Shown one piece after another: positions 1-6,822 of a stretch of 11,205 nt of DNA; within the stretch, counting starts at the first letter, position 1, and each line of letters starts with the position of its first letter. The stretch spans positions 1 to 11,205 of the forward strand of contig JABMOP010000029.1 in assembly GCA_013204125.1 (NCBI GenBank), read 5' to 3'. This DNA is from Rhodospirillales bacterium. Its GTDB lineage: Bacteria > Pseudomonadota > Alphaproteobacteria > Rhodospirillales > UBA2165. The position numbers were made by a program, and so were the translations under genes. Below the pieces are notes generated by a model, which saw only the letters and a program-made list of their open reading frames with translations, ran no database searches and was not told the DNA's origin.

Positions 1-321
1 AAGCCGTTGGGTTAATTCTTCAATATGAATATCTGGATTGATGGCGTTTGCGGCAATTTTTGCGCTTTTCGTTTTTGCCATTCCAATGCGTTCCGTGGTG
101 TGAACCACTTGGCGCTGCAAGTTGGATAGATCAACCACATCTCCATCGATGATGCCGATTGTGCCAACGCCGGCGGCGGCAAGATAAAGGATGACCGGCG
201 ATCCCAGCCCGCCGGCGCCGATCACCAGAATGCGGGCTTCCAAAAGCTTGGTCTGTCCCGGCCCGCCGACTTCCGGCAGCAAAATGTGCCGCGCATATCG
301 TTCGACTTGTTTGTCGTCCAT
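1..321 (-). CDS. moeB: MoeB/HesA/ThiF-family adenylyltransferase, N-terminal part (cut by window edge)
   Basis: The gene runs off the left edge; 107 N-terminal residues are visible. Proteins of this family adenylate the C-terminal glycine of a small ubiquitin-like sulfur carrier (MoaD, ThiS or similar), preparing it for thiocarboxylation in molybdopterin, thiamine or cysteine-related pathways in the cytosol. What is seen: the family opening RYARHILLPEVGG (residues 8-20), the glycine-rich nucleotide loop GAGGLGSP (35-42), and DGDVVDLSNLQRQ (59-71) with the Asp and Arg expected at the ATP site. The zinc cysteines and any C-terminal rhodanese domain lie outside the window, so MoeB, MoeZ-like and ThiF cannot be separated. 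The ATG at 321 is preceded by GGAG, which could pair with CTCC next to the start codon as a 4-bp hairpin. It sits 34 nt after cysK and is probably the next gene of the same operon. Confidence 0.85.
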   Translation of the reverse strand, partial: MDDKQVERYARHILLPEVGGPGQTKLLEARILVIGAGGLGSPVILYLAAAGVGTIGIIDGDVVDLSNLQRQVVHTTERIGMAKTKSAKIAANAINPDIHIEELTQRL

Positions 322-355
322 GGAGTGAACTCCGCCCCGGCTTTAATCTAAAAAA

Positions 356-1333
356 TTAAAGCCCTTCAAATAGCTCGGTTGATAGGTATCTTTCGGCGAA
401 TGACGGAAGTATTGCAACGATGACCTTGCCGGCCATTTCCGCGCGCTTGCCGACTTCCAATGCGGCGGCAATGGCGGCGCCCGACGAAATCCCGACCGGC
501 AGGCCTTCGATGCGGGCAGCGCGCCTGGCCGCCGCGAATGCCGTCTCATTACTGATTTGGAGCACTTCGTCGATCAGATCAACATCCAGATTATCGGGAA
601 CGAAACCCGGTCCGATGCCTTGAATTTTATGCGCCCCCGGCACGCCGCCCGAAAGAATTGCGCTGTCTTCGGGCTCTACCGCAATGATTTGAAAATCGGG
701 ATTGCGTTCTTTTAAGCCCCTGGCGATACCGGTTAGGGTGCCGCCTGTGCCGACGCCCATAACCGCGGCATCGACACGCCCGCCGGTGTCCCGCCAAATT
801 TCTTCGGCGGTGGTTGTCTGGTGGATTTCGGGGTTGGCCGGGTTTGAGAACTGCCCCGGCATCATGGCGCCCGGATGCTCGGCCAAAATTTCTTGCGCTC
901 GGGCGATGGCCCCCGGCATACCCTTGGACGGCGGCGTGGTTTCAATTTTCGCGCCAAGCAGGGTCGCCATCTTGAGACGTTCATCGGACATGCTTTCGGG
1001 CATGGTGAGGATCAGTTTATAGCCTTTTGCCGCGCAGACGAAGGCCAGGGCGATCCCGGTATTGCCCGAGGTTGGCTCGACAATAACGGCGCCGGGTTTA
1101 AGCTGTCCGGCGCGTTCCGCCGCGTCGATCATGGCAAAACCGACCCGATCCTTGACCGAAGCCAGGGGGTTGAAAAATTCGCATTTGCCGACGATTTCGG
1201 CGCCGCAGCCATCTTCGGCGGCCATACGGCTTAAGCGGACAAGGGGCGTTGCGCCTATGGTATCGACAATACTGTCATAAATCCGACCGCGGTATTCGCC
1301 GCTTTTTCCGCCAACGCTCATTGAAACACCCAT
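356..1333 (-). CDS. cysK: Cysteine synthase (O-acetylserine sulfhydrylase)
   Basis: PLP enzyme making L-cysteine and acetate from O-acetylserine and sulfide in the cytosol, the last step of sulfur assimilation. The 325 residues fit the fold-type II family. Visible motifs: NPLASVKDR (55-63) with the PLP-binding lysine K61; the substrate loop PTSGNTG (87-93); the phosphate-binding loop GVGTGGT (193-199); GIGPGF (239-244); SSGAA (283-287); and ERYLST (314-319) near the C-terminus. The ATG at 1333 and a second in-frame ATG at 1321 (MSVGGK) are both possible; neither has a clear Shine-Dalgarno, and a 16-nt dyad fills the place where one would sit for the first. The stop is 34 nt before the MoeB-like gene, and the Rrf2 regulator ends 15 nt upstream. 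A CysM or cystathionine beta-synthase-like activity cannot be excluded from sequence alone, but CysK is the best fit. Confidence 0.93.
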   Translation of the reverse strand: MGVSMSVGGKSGEYRGRIYDSIVDTIGATPLVRLSRMAAEDGCGAEIVGKCEFFNPLASVKDRVGFAMIDAAERAGQLKPGAVIVEPTSGNTGIALAFVCAAKGYKLILTMPESMSDERLKMATLLGAKIETTPPSKGMPGAIARAQEILAEHPGAMMPGQFSNPANPEIHQTTTAEEIWRDTGGRVDAAVMGVGTGGTLTGIARGLKERNPDFQIIAVEPEDSAILSGGVPGAHKIQGIGPGFVPDNLDVDLIDEVLQISNETAFAAARRAARIEGLPVGISSGAAIAAALEVGKRAEMAGKVIVAILPSFAERYLSTELFEGL

Positions 1334-1335
1334 TT

Positions 1336-1351
1336 TAAGCCGGCCGGTTTA
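1336..1351. promoter_or_regulatory. 16-nt dyad between rrf2 and cysK
   Basis: TAAGCCGGCCGGTTTA is symmetric in 7 of its 8 base pairs (the G1339/T1348 pair breaks it) and fills almost the whole gap between the rrf2 stop and the first possible cysK start. It could be a DNA operator or an RNA hairpin that hides the start of cysK. This is read from the sequence only; the function is inferred, and CCGGCCGG palindromes also arise by chance in GC-rich DNA. Confidence 0.35.
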
Positions 1352-1804
1352 GATCGAGAAATCGAGGTACTGGCGACCTTCGCTTTCGACGCCCTGACGA
1401 TGCGCGAAATTACACAATTCGTCGACCGATAATTTCTCCAGCCGGGCCATCATTTCTTCTTGCAGTTCAGACCAGATCGGCCGGACTACTTTTTCTGCCA
1501 GTTCCGAGCCGTCCTCGTTTTCCAGTGGGTCAGACGCGGTTTCAAGTGTGCGGACAACGCGGATAATTTCGCCGACCGAGACGCGCCTTCGTTCGCGCGC
1601 CAGGCTGTAGCCGCCGCGCGGGCCGCGCACACCGACCAGAATATCAGCCCGAACCAAGCGTTGCAGAACTTGCTCCAGATAGCGGCGCGGGATCCCCTGG
1701 CGGCGGGTGATTTCCTTGCTTTGCACCGGCTGGCCGCCGGAATGATAGGCAATATCGACAACGGCCTCGATTGCGAACAGCACTTTTCTGGAAAGTTTAA
1801 ACAT
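1349..1804 (-). CDS. Rrf2-family transcriptional regulator, CymR-like, without Fe-S cysteines
   Basis: A 151-residue winged-helix repressor of the Rrf2 family. The N-terminal segment (KLSRKVLFAIEAVVDIA, 3-19), the recognition-helix region around IPRRYLEQVLQRL (38-50) and the wing RGPRGGYSLAR (60-70) are typical. IscR and NsrR carry three cysteines in the segment after the wing; here residues 75-130 hold none, and the only cysteine is C131 (DELCNFA). The protein is therefore unlikely to hold a 2Fe-2S cluster through the usual ligands and looks more like CymR, the cysteine-metabolism repressor of Firmicutes. I chose the ATG at 1804: the open frame extends to 1897, but the extra 31 residues are an arginine-rich read-through of dut. 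The dut stop is 5 nt upstream and TAGGA over that stop may act as ribosome-binding site. Its position before cysK suggests it controls cysteine synthesis, possibly of its own operon. Confidence 0.88.
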   Translation of the reverse strand: MFKLSRKVLFAIEAVVDIAYHSGGQPVQSKEITRRQGIPRRYLEQVLQRLVRADILVGVRGPRGGYSLARERRRVSVGEIIRVVRTLETASDPLENEDGSELAEKVVRPIWSELQEEMMARLEKLSVDELCNFAHRQGVESEGRQYLDFSI

Positions 1805-1809
1805 GTTTC

Positions 1810-2277
1810 CTACTTGGATATTTGCTCGGCGCCGCCGGTTGAGCCGAAGCCTCCGGCGCCGCGTTCGGTGGTTGTCAACGTGTCTGTTTCTGCCCACTGG
1901 ATCTGGGAAACGGGGGCCACGATCAATTGGGCGATGCGCATCCCGCGCTCGATATGGAAAGGCTTTGACCCATGGTTAATCATAATTGCACCGATTTCCC
2001 CGCGGTAATCTGCATCGACCGTACCCGGCGCATTCAGCACTGTAACTCCGTAGCGAATGGCGAGGCCTGAACGCGGGCGCACCTGCGCCTCAAAACCGGG
2101 CGGCAGCGCAATGGCATAGCCGGTGGGGATGATTTGCCGCTCCCCCGGCGCCAAATCTATCGGCGCTTCAATAGCGGCCATGAGATCATGGCCCGCCGAT
2201 TGCGGCGTCGCGGCTTCCGGCAATGGCAAATCAGCGGCGTGGGGTAGGCGCTGAATGGCGACGGATAAGGCGCCCAT
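1810..2277 (-). CDS. dut: dUTP diphosphatase (trimeric dUTPase)
   Basis: Hydrolyses dUTP to dUMP and pyrophosphate, keeping uracil out of DNA and supplying dUMP for thymidylate synthesis. The 155 residues match the homotrimeric family and all five motifs are present in order: SAGHDLMA (27-34), PRSGLA (68-73), NAPGTVDADYRGEI (82-95) with the probable catalytic aspartate D88, RGMRIAQLIV (111-120), and the C-terminal glycine-rich arm RGAGGFGSTG (139-148) that closes over the nucleotide. The start ATG overlaps the coaBC stop in TGATG, so translation is probably coupled to coaBC. A dut next to coaBC is a common arrangement in proteobacteria. Nothing looks broken. Confidence 0.96.
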   Translation of the reverse strand: MGALSVAIQRLPHAADLPLPEAATPQSAGHDLMAAIEAPIDLAPGERQIIPTGYAIALPPGFEAQVRPRSGLAIRYGVTVLNAPGTVDADYRGEIGAIMINHGSKPFHIERGMRIAQLIVAPVSQIQWAETDTLTTTERGAGGFGSTGGAEQISK

Positions 2278-3479
2278 CAGCTTTTAGTCTCTAAATGGTG
2301 GGAGATGCGGTCGATTAGCCGTACGCTAACTTCGTCCTTTGACATGGTCGGCCAATCCTCAACACCGTCTTCGTCAATGACGTGCACCGTATTGGAATCG
2401 CCGCCGAAAGTGCCTGATCCAAGCCCGACATCGTTGGCGATGATCCAATCGCAGCCTTTGTCGCGGCGTTTGCCGATCGCATTTTCAACCACATTCTCTG
2501 TTTCAGCGGCAAAGCCGATAACCAAACCCGGCCTGCTTTTTCGGGCGCCGCTGAGGGTCGCCAAAATATCAGGATTTTCCGTTAATTTGAGAACCGGTGC
2601 TTTGCCGTTCTTCTTAATTTTATGTGCCGGTGGCGCATCGATCCGCCAATCGGCCACCGCTGCCGCGCAAATGGCGATGTCGGCCGGTAGTTCCGTCTGG
2701 CAAGCTTCCAACATTTCAACCGCCGATGATACATGGCGCACAATTACGCCCGTCGGATCAGGCAACCCAGTTGGCCCACTGATGAGAACCGTATCGGCGC
2801 CGGCGTCTGCGAGCGCCCGGGCGATGGCGTGCCCTTGGCGCCCGGATGAATGGTTGGCGAGATAACGAACCGCATCAACCGCTTCATGGGTCGGCCCGCT
2901 GGTAACAATGGCACGCATTCCGCTGAGCCGGGCGCTCCTGGTCAAAGCGCTTTCGATGGTATCGGCGATGACGCCAGGTTCGGCCATCCGCCCAAAGCCA
3001 AATTCGCCGCAGGCCATATCACCCTCGGCCGGCCCGATCCGCCGGATGCCACGCCCTTCAAGGACGCGCATGTTTTCCTGGGTTGCCGGGTGGTCCCACA
3101 TGGCGACGTTCATCGCGGGTGCAACCAATACAGGTTTATCGGTAGCCAACAAGGCAGTGGTCGCCAGATCGTCGGCAATGCCGGTGCGCATTTTAGCAAG
3201 GATATTTGCAGTTGCCGGGGCCACCACCAGAAGATCCGCGTCCCGTGATAACTCGATATGGCCCATCTCGTTTTCATCGGTTAATGAAAAAAGGTCCTGA
3301 TAGACTTTGTCACCAGAGAGCGCGCCTAAGGATAAAGGTGTCACAAACTTCGCGCCGCTTTCCGTAAGCACGCACCGAACATCAATATGGCGCGCCTTTA
3401 GAATGCGAATTAACTCGAGACATTTATAGGCCGCTATGCCCCCAGAAATGACCAAAAGCACGCGTTTCACAACATCCAT
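2277..3479 (-). CDS. coaBC: Bifunctional phosphopantothenoylcysteine decarboxylase / phosphopantothenate-cysteine ligase
   Basis: Catalyses two consecutive steps of coenzyme A synthesis: CTP-dependent joining of 4'-phosphopantothenate to cysteine (CoaB, C-terminal half), then FMN-dependent decarboxylation to 4'-phosphopantetheine (CoaC, N-terminal half). CoaC half: GGIAAYK (13-19), HIELS with the catalytic H74, PAMNVAMW (121-128) with N124, and ACGEFGFGRM (156-165) with the catalytic C157. CoaB half: TSGPTHEAVDAVRYLANHSSG (193-213, phosphopantothenate and dimer motif), AAAVADW (272-278), KIKK (287-290) with the lysine corresponding to E. coli K289, and GFAAET (322-327). The 400-residue length is standard. 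A promoter lies just upstream, so this is probably the first gene of its transcription unit. Its second substrate is cysteine, the product of cysK in the same cluster. Confidence 0.97.
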   Translation of the reverse strand: MDVVKRVLLVISGGIAAYKCLELIRILKARHIDVRCVLTESGAKFVTPLSLGALSGDKVYQDLFSLTDENEMGHIELSRDADLLVVAPATANILAKMRTGIADDLATTALLATDKPVLVAPAMNVAMWDHPATQENMRVLEGRGIRRIGPAEGDMACGEFGFGRMAEPGVIADTIESALTRSARLSGMRAIVTSGPTHEAVDAVRYLANHSSGRQGHAIARALADAGADTVLISGPTGLPDPTGVIVRHVSSAVEMLEACQTELPADIAICAAAVADWRIDAPPAHKIKKNGKAPVLKLTENPDILATLSGARKSRPGLVIGFAAETENVVENAIGKRRDKGCDWIIANDVGLGSGTFGGDSNTVHVIDEDGVEDWPTMSKDEVSVRLIDRISHHLETKS

Positions 3480-3501
3480 GGGGATTACCGATTAATATAC
3501 G

Positions 3502-3568
3502 TTATGATTCTGTAATTAATGTATCCCCTCGGTGCCGCTTTATCAAGTGGGCGAATGCTTATGATTCT
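3502..3568. repeat. 10-bp direct repeat TTATGATTCT flanking the coaBC promoter
   Basis: Exact copies of TTATGATTCT at 3502-3511 and 3559-3568, 57 nt apart, one over the expected transcription start and one upstream of the -35 box. Each contains GATTC, a GANTC site of the kind methylated by CcrM in alphaproteobacteria. The arrangement suits an operator pair, but no regulator is identified. Confidence 0.5.
3518..3546 (-). promoter_or_regulatory. Sigma-70-type promoter for coaBC operon
   Basis: Read on the minus strand: -35 TTGATA (3541-3546), a 17-nt spacer, and -10 TACATT (3518-3523). Each hexamer has five of six consensus bases. Transcription would start near 3511, giving a leader of about 30 nt before the coaBC ATG at 3479. 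It is the only good promoter I see in the 96-nt gap between ubiB and coaBC. Confidence 0.65.
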
Positions 3569-3575
3569 AAGGTGT

Positions 3576-5126
3576 TTAATAGATTAAGAGCAGTGTCAGG
3601 ACCAAAATAGCGATCACCACCAGATAAAACCGCGACGAAAGCATGGGCGCGCCCTGCTGGCGCCCCGACATGTGGCGCATTTGGCCGGAATCTATTTTTA
3701 GGCCCCTATGGGCGATGGCAGAGGCGCTTTTTTCGATATCCGATATCACCCGCGGTAGCCGCCGGAGCCCGGAAGCAACCTCGTCCACCACTTCGGCCAG
3801 GCGCGCATCAACGCCCATGTATTTTTCCGTCCAGTCCTCAATCATCGGCTGAGCCAGGAACCACATATTTGCTTCGGGGCTTAATATCCGCCCGACGCCC
3901 TCGGCGACCAGCATGGTTTTCTGTAAAAGCAAAAGTTGCGGTTGGGTTTCCATCTCGAAGGTTTCGGTTACTTGAAACAGTTGCGACAACAAACGGGCGA
4001 TGGATATTTCATTTTGCGGTTTGTCGAGGATTGGCTCTGCAATCGATCTACACGCCTGGGCGAAGGCTTCAACAGATTTCTCGGCCGGTACATATCCGGC
4101 TTCGAAATGAATTTCCGCCACGCGGCGATAGTCCCGGTTTAGGAAACTCATCAACATTTCGCCCATATAGCGCCGCGACGGCTTGTCCAACCGGCCCATA
4201 ATGCCGAAATCGACGGCAATTATTTCGCCGGCGGCGCCGACGAATAAGTTGCCGGGGTGCTGGTCGCCATGGAAATAACCGTCCCGGAAAACTTGCTTGA
4301 ATAATGCCGCCGCCGCGGTCTTTAAAATTTCGTCGGGATCAAAACCAGCCTCGATCAGTCGCTGGCGCTCGTCAATTGGAATGCCTTTCACACGTTCGAG
4401 GCATAGAACGCGCCGTGCGGTCCGCCGCCAATCAACGCCGGGCACCCGAAATGTCGTATCGCCGGCAAAATTCTCGGCCAATTCTTCGGCCGCCGCCGCT
4501 TCCATACGCAAATCCATCTCCATGCGCACGGTTTCTTCGAAAGTGCGGATGACTTCAAGCGGCCTTAGGCGCCGAAGGTCCGGGCGGGTTTGTTCGACCA
4601 GCCGGGCAATCCAGCGAAATAGCTGCAGATCCCTTTCAAACGCTTTTTCGATACCGGGCCTCAGCACTTTTACGGCGACGTTTTGGCCTTCAATGGTAAC
4701 CGCCATATGAACCTGCGCGATCGAAGCTGCGGCGATTGGCGTGTCGTCAAACGAGGAAAATAATTCGGGTACATCCGCATCAAGTTCAGCCAATATTGTG
4801 GCCCTGGCTTCGGCGCCGCTGAACGGCGGTAAATTATCCTGCAGCTCGGATAAATCGGCGGCCACATCATCCCCAAACAAATCGGAGCGTGTGGAAAGCG
4901 CCTGGCCGAGCTTGATGAAGCTGGGGCCGAGTTCCTGTAGCGCTTGTGCCAGGCGCTGGCCGGGGCGCCCTGAGCCTTTTTTCAGCGCCATCAGCTTGAC
5001 GACGGTCACCAGCCCCGGCGCCACACCGGCTTCTTCCAGAGGGAACAAAGCATCGTGCCGCGCCAGGGTCCGCGCGATTCTAAACAGGCGGAATATGTTC
5101 CGGGCCGAAGAAATCATGTCATACAA
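3576..5126 (-). CDS. ubiB: UbiB family atypical kinase/ATPase for ubiquinone synthesis
   Basis: A membrane-associated protein-kinase-like ATPase needed for ubiquinone synthesis, thought to help extract or deliver lipid intermediates to the Coq/Ubi enzymes. Family features seen: the KxGQ motif KLGQ (72-75) within a segment matching the usual LGPxFIKLGQxLSTRxD; the alanine-rich nucleotide loop AAASIAQVH (132-140); the VAVKV lysine K153; the ExD pair E203/D205; HGDQHPGN (286-293) as catalytic loop; and DFG (306-308). At the C-terminus one strongly hydrophobic stretch (about 500-516) is visible and could span the membrane; E. coli UbiB has two. Length 516, a little below the E. coli 546. The frame given opens with TTG at 5126, three codons before ATG 5117 (MISSARN). 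The ATG is the more likely start and neither has a clear Shine-Dalgarno. It lies 6 nt after ubiE, so the two are almost certainly cotranscribed. Confidence 0.93.
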   Translation of the reverse strand: MYDMISSARNIFRLFRIARTLARHDALFPLEEAGVAPGLVTVVKLMALKKGSGRPGQRLAQALQELGPSFIKLGQALSTRSDLFGDDVAADLSELQDNLPPFSGAEARATILAELDADVPELFSSFDDTPIAAASIAQVHMAVTIEGQNVAVKVLRPGIEKAFERDLQLFRWIARLVEQTRPDLRRLRPLEVIRTFEETVRMEMDLRMEAAAAEELAENFAGDTTFRVPGVDWRRTARRVLCLERVKGIPIDERQRLIEAGFDPDEILKTAAAALFKQVFRDGYFHGDQHPGNLFVGAAGEIIAVDFGIMGRLDKPSRRYMGEMLMSFLNRDYRRVAEIHFEAGYVPAEKSVEAFAQACRSIAEPILDKPQNEISIARLLSQLFQVTETFEMETQPQLLLLQKTMLVAEGVGRILSPEANMWFLAQPMIEDWTEKYMGVDARLAEVVDEVASGLRRLPRVISDIEKSASAIAHRGLKIDSGQMRHMSGRQQGAPMLSSRFYLVVIAILVLTLLLIY

Positions 5127-5132
5127 TCATCG

Positions 5133-5921
5133 TTAAATACGCCGCGCCCAGTGAATGGCGGCGATGCCGGCGCTTAAATTACGGTATCCGCCGCCGTGCA
5201 GTCCTGCGCTGTCGATCAGGGCGGCGAATTCATCTTGATCGGGGAAACGGCGGATGCTTTCGGCTAAATACCGATAGGCGTCTTCATCGCCGGCTACCAT
5301 GCGTCCCAAAAGCGGCAGCACATTGAACGAATAGCTATCGTAAAGCGCACCAAGGGCGGGAATGGCAATATGGCTGAATTCGAGACAGAAGAAACGCCCG
5401 CCCGGACGCAGCACGCGCGCCGCCTCGATGAGCGCGACGTTCAGGCGACTGACATTGCGAAGACAAAACGCGGTGACGTAGACATCGGCGAAGCCATCTG
5501 CAAAAGGAAGCTGTTCCGCATCGCCTGAAATCCACTCCACGCCACTTACATGGCCGCGGTCGAGCGCCCGATCCCGTCCGGCAGATAGCATTTCGTCATT
5601 AATATCGGAAATCACCACCTTATCGCCCCCGGCGCCTAATATTCGAAACGCAATATCGCCGGTGCCGCCGCCGACATCGATGATAGTCTCGCCCGGTCTG
5701 GGGTTTAATTGGCGGACCAGTTCGGCCTTCCACAATCGGTGTACGCCCGCGCTCATCAAGTCGTTCATAAGATCGTAGCGCCCGGCCACGCTGTTGAATA
5801 CATCGCGCACTAGCCCCGCCTTTTCGCCAAGCGCCACTTTGCGGTAGCCGAAATCAGCTTGCATCAAATCGTCGTCGCCGGGATCGATATTTTGTGTATT
5901 TTTTGACATCGAAAGGACCAT
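5133..5921 (-). CDS. ubiE: Demethylmenaquinone/2-polyprenyl-benzoquinol C-methyltransferase
   Basis: SAM-dependent C-methyltransferase of ubiquinone (and, where present, menaquinone) synthesis. The 262 residues contain the family signature YDLMNDLMSAGVHRLWK (49-65), the SAM-binding motif I DVGGGTGD (82-89), an acidic residue at the end of strand 2 (VISDIN, 103-108), GDAEQLPF (133-140), FCLRNV (152-157) and RVLRPGG (169-175). All are intact. The ATG at 5921 and an in-frame ATG at 5909 (MSKNTQ) are both possible, and no Shine-Dalgarno decides between them. The gene starts only 33-45 nt from the divergent mutM start, so its promoter must overlap the mutM 5' end; I see no confident one. ubiB follows after 6 nt. 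Confidence 0.95.
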   Translation of the reverse strand: MVLSMSKNTQNIDPGDDDLMQADFGYRKVALGEKAGLVRDVFNSVAGRYDLMNDLMSAGVHRLWKAELVRQLNPRPGETIIDVGGGTGDIAFRILGAGGDKVVISDINDEMLSAGRDRALDRGHVSGVEWISGDAEQLPFADGFADVYVTAFCLRNVSRLNVALIEAARVLRPGGRFFCLEFSHIAIPALGALYDSYSFNVLPLLGRMVAGDEDAYRYLAESIRRFPDQDEFAALIDSAGLHGGGYRNLSAGIAAIHWARRI

Positions 5922-5954
5922 AGCCGAAGACGCCCGAAACCGCTACTTTGTTAC

Positions 5955-6797
5955 ATGCCCGAATTGCCCGAAGTTGAAACCGTGCGCCGGGGGCTGGCGC
6001 CGGTGCTGGAAAATGCCCACCTCAAGACCGTCGTTGTACGCCGTGAAAAGCTGCGCATACCAATACCGGGCGATCTTGCGTCCAGGTTAGAAGGCGCGCG
6101 CGTTGTCACAATTGGGCGGCGCGCAAAGTATCTATTGTTGGAAATGGATAACGCCGCCGTCGCGCTCATTCACCTAGGTATGAGCGGACATATGACGATA
6201 TATAAGGAGCCGCCGCCACCGCCCGGTCCGCACGATCATGTTGATTTTATCACCGAAAACGATGTGTGCGTGCGATTTACCGATCCGCGCCGGTTTGGCC
6301 TGATTACGTTGGACACAAGCGATCATGTGCATGAGCATAAATTGCTCCGCCATTTAGGCCCCGACCCGCTTTCCAATGAATTTAACGCCATCGAATTGGC
6401 GGCCCGTCTTAAGGGCCGCGCCACGTCTATTAAAGGCGCCCTTATGGACCAAAAAACAGTTGCCGGGCTCGGCAATATATATGTATCGGAAAGCCTCTTT
6501 CGCGCAGGCATATCGCCCAAGCGCAAAGCCGCCAGCGTACAGGGGGGCCGCGCTGAAAAACTGGCGGCGGCGATCCGCGAAGTGTTAACCGACGCGATCT
6601 CTGCCGGCGGCTCTTCCTTGCGCGATCATGTTTCACCGGACGGCGAGCTTGGCTATTTTCAGCACCAGTTCGGCGTCTATGGACGCGAAGGAGAGCCATG
6701 TCCCGGTTGTACGTGTGATTGGGCCAAATCCGGTGGCATTCGCCGTTTTGTGCAATCGGGCCGCTCCACTTATTATTGTCCGGCGCGGCAAAGATAG
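5955..6797 (+). CDS. mutM: Formamidopyrimidine-DNA glycosylase (Fpg)
   Basis: Bifunctional base-excision enzyme: removes 8-oxoguanine and formamidopyrimidines and cleaves the abasic site. The start MPELPEVETV gives the catalytic P2 (Schiff base) and E3. Also seen: K58 in RRAKYL, LGMSGHM (74-80), DPRRFG (110-115), and the helix-two-turn-helix motif GLGNIYVSE (171-179) with DNA-contacting N174. The C-terminal zinc finger is unusual: cysteines C249, C252, C254 and C275 are present, but the last position, normally CPxCQ, reads CPARQR with R278, and the gap to C275 is longer than in E. coli. SGRST (268-272) with the conserved Arg is kept. Length 280 is slightly above the E. coli 269. The divergent ubiE begins 33 nt away. 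Confidence 0.95.
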   Translation: MPELPEVETVRRGLAPVLENAHLKTVVVRREKLRIPIPGDLASRLEGARVVTIGRRAKYLLLEMDNAAVALIHLGMSGHMTIYKEPPPPPGPHDHVDFITENDVCVRFTDPRRFGLITLDTSDHVHEHKLLRHLGPDPLSNEFNAIELAARLKGRATSIKGALMDQKTVAGLGNIYVSESLFRAGISPKRKAASVQGGRAEKLAAAIREVLTDAISAGGSSLRDHVSPDGELGYFQHQFGVYGREGEPCPGCTCDWAKSGGIRRFVQSGRSTYYCPARQR

Positions 6798-6822
6798 GGT
6801 AGCTATCATTGAAGGCGAATTT

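Noticed and set aside
1805..1897. Longer N-terminus of the Rrf2 regulator (31 extra residues)
   Set aside because: The extension overlaps the end of dut, is arginine-rich read-through, and the Rrf2 family begins at the MFKLSRK methionine at 1804, which has TAGGA just before it.
2305..3300. Long open frames on the plus strand opposite coaBC
   Set aside because: coaBC carries all its family motifs on the minus strand; the opposite frames show no recognisable motifs and are expected shadows in this base composition.
5903..5931. TTGACA at 5903-5908 as a -35 box for mutM
   Set aside because: No acceptable -10 lies 16-18 nt downstream (GAAGAC at 17), so the perfect -35 match is probably chance inside ubiE.
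6628..6822. Longer N-terminus of the small exported protein
   Set aside because: It lies inside mutM in another frame; the ATG at 6823 has a GAAGG ribosome-binding site and starts a proper signal peptide.
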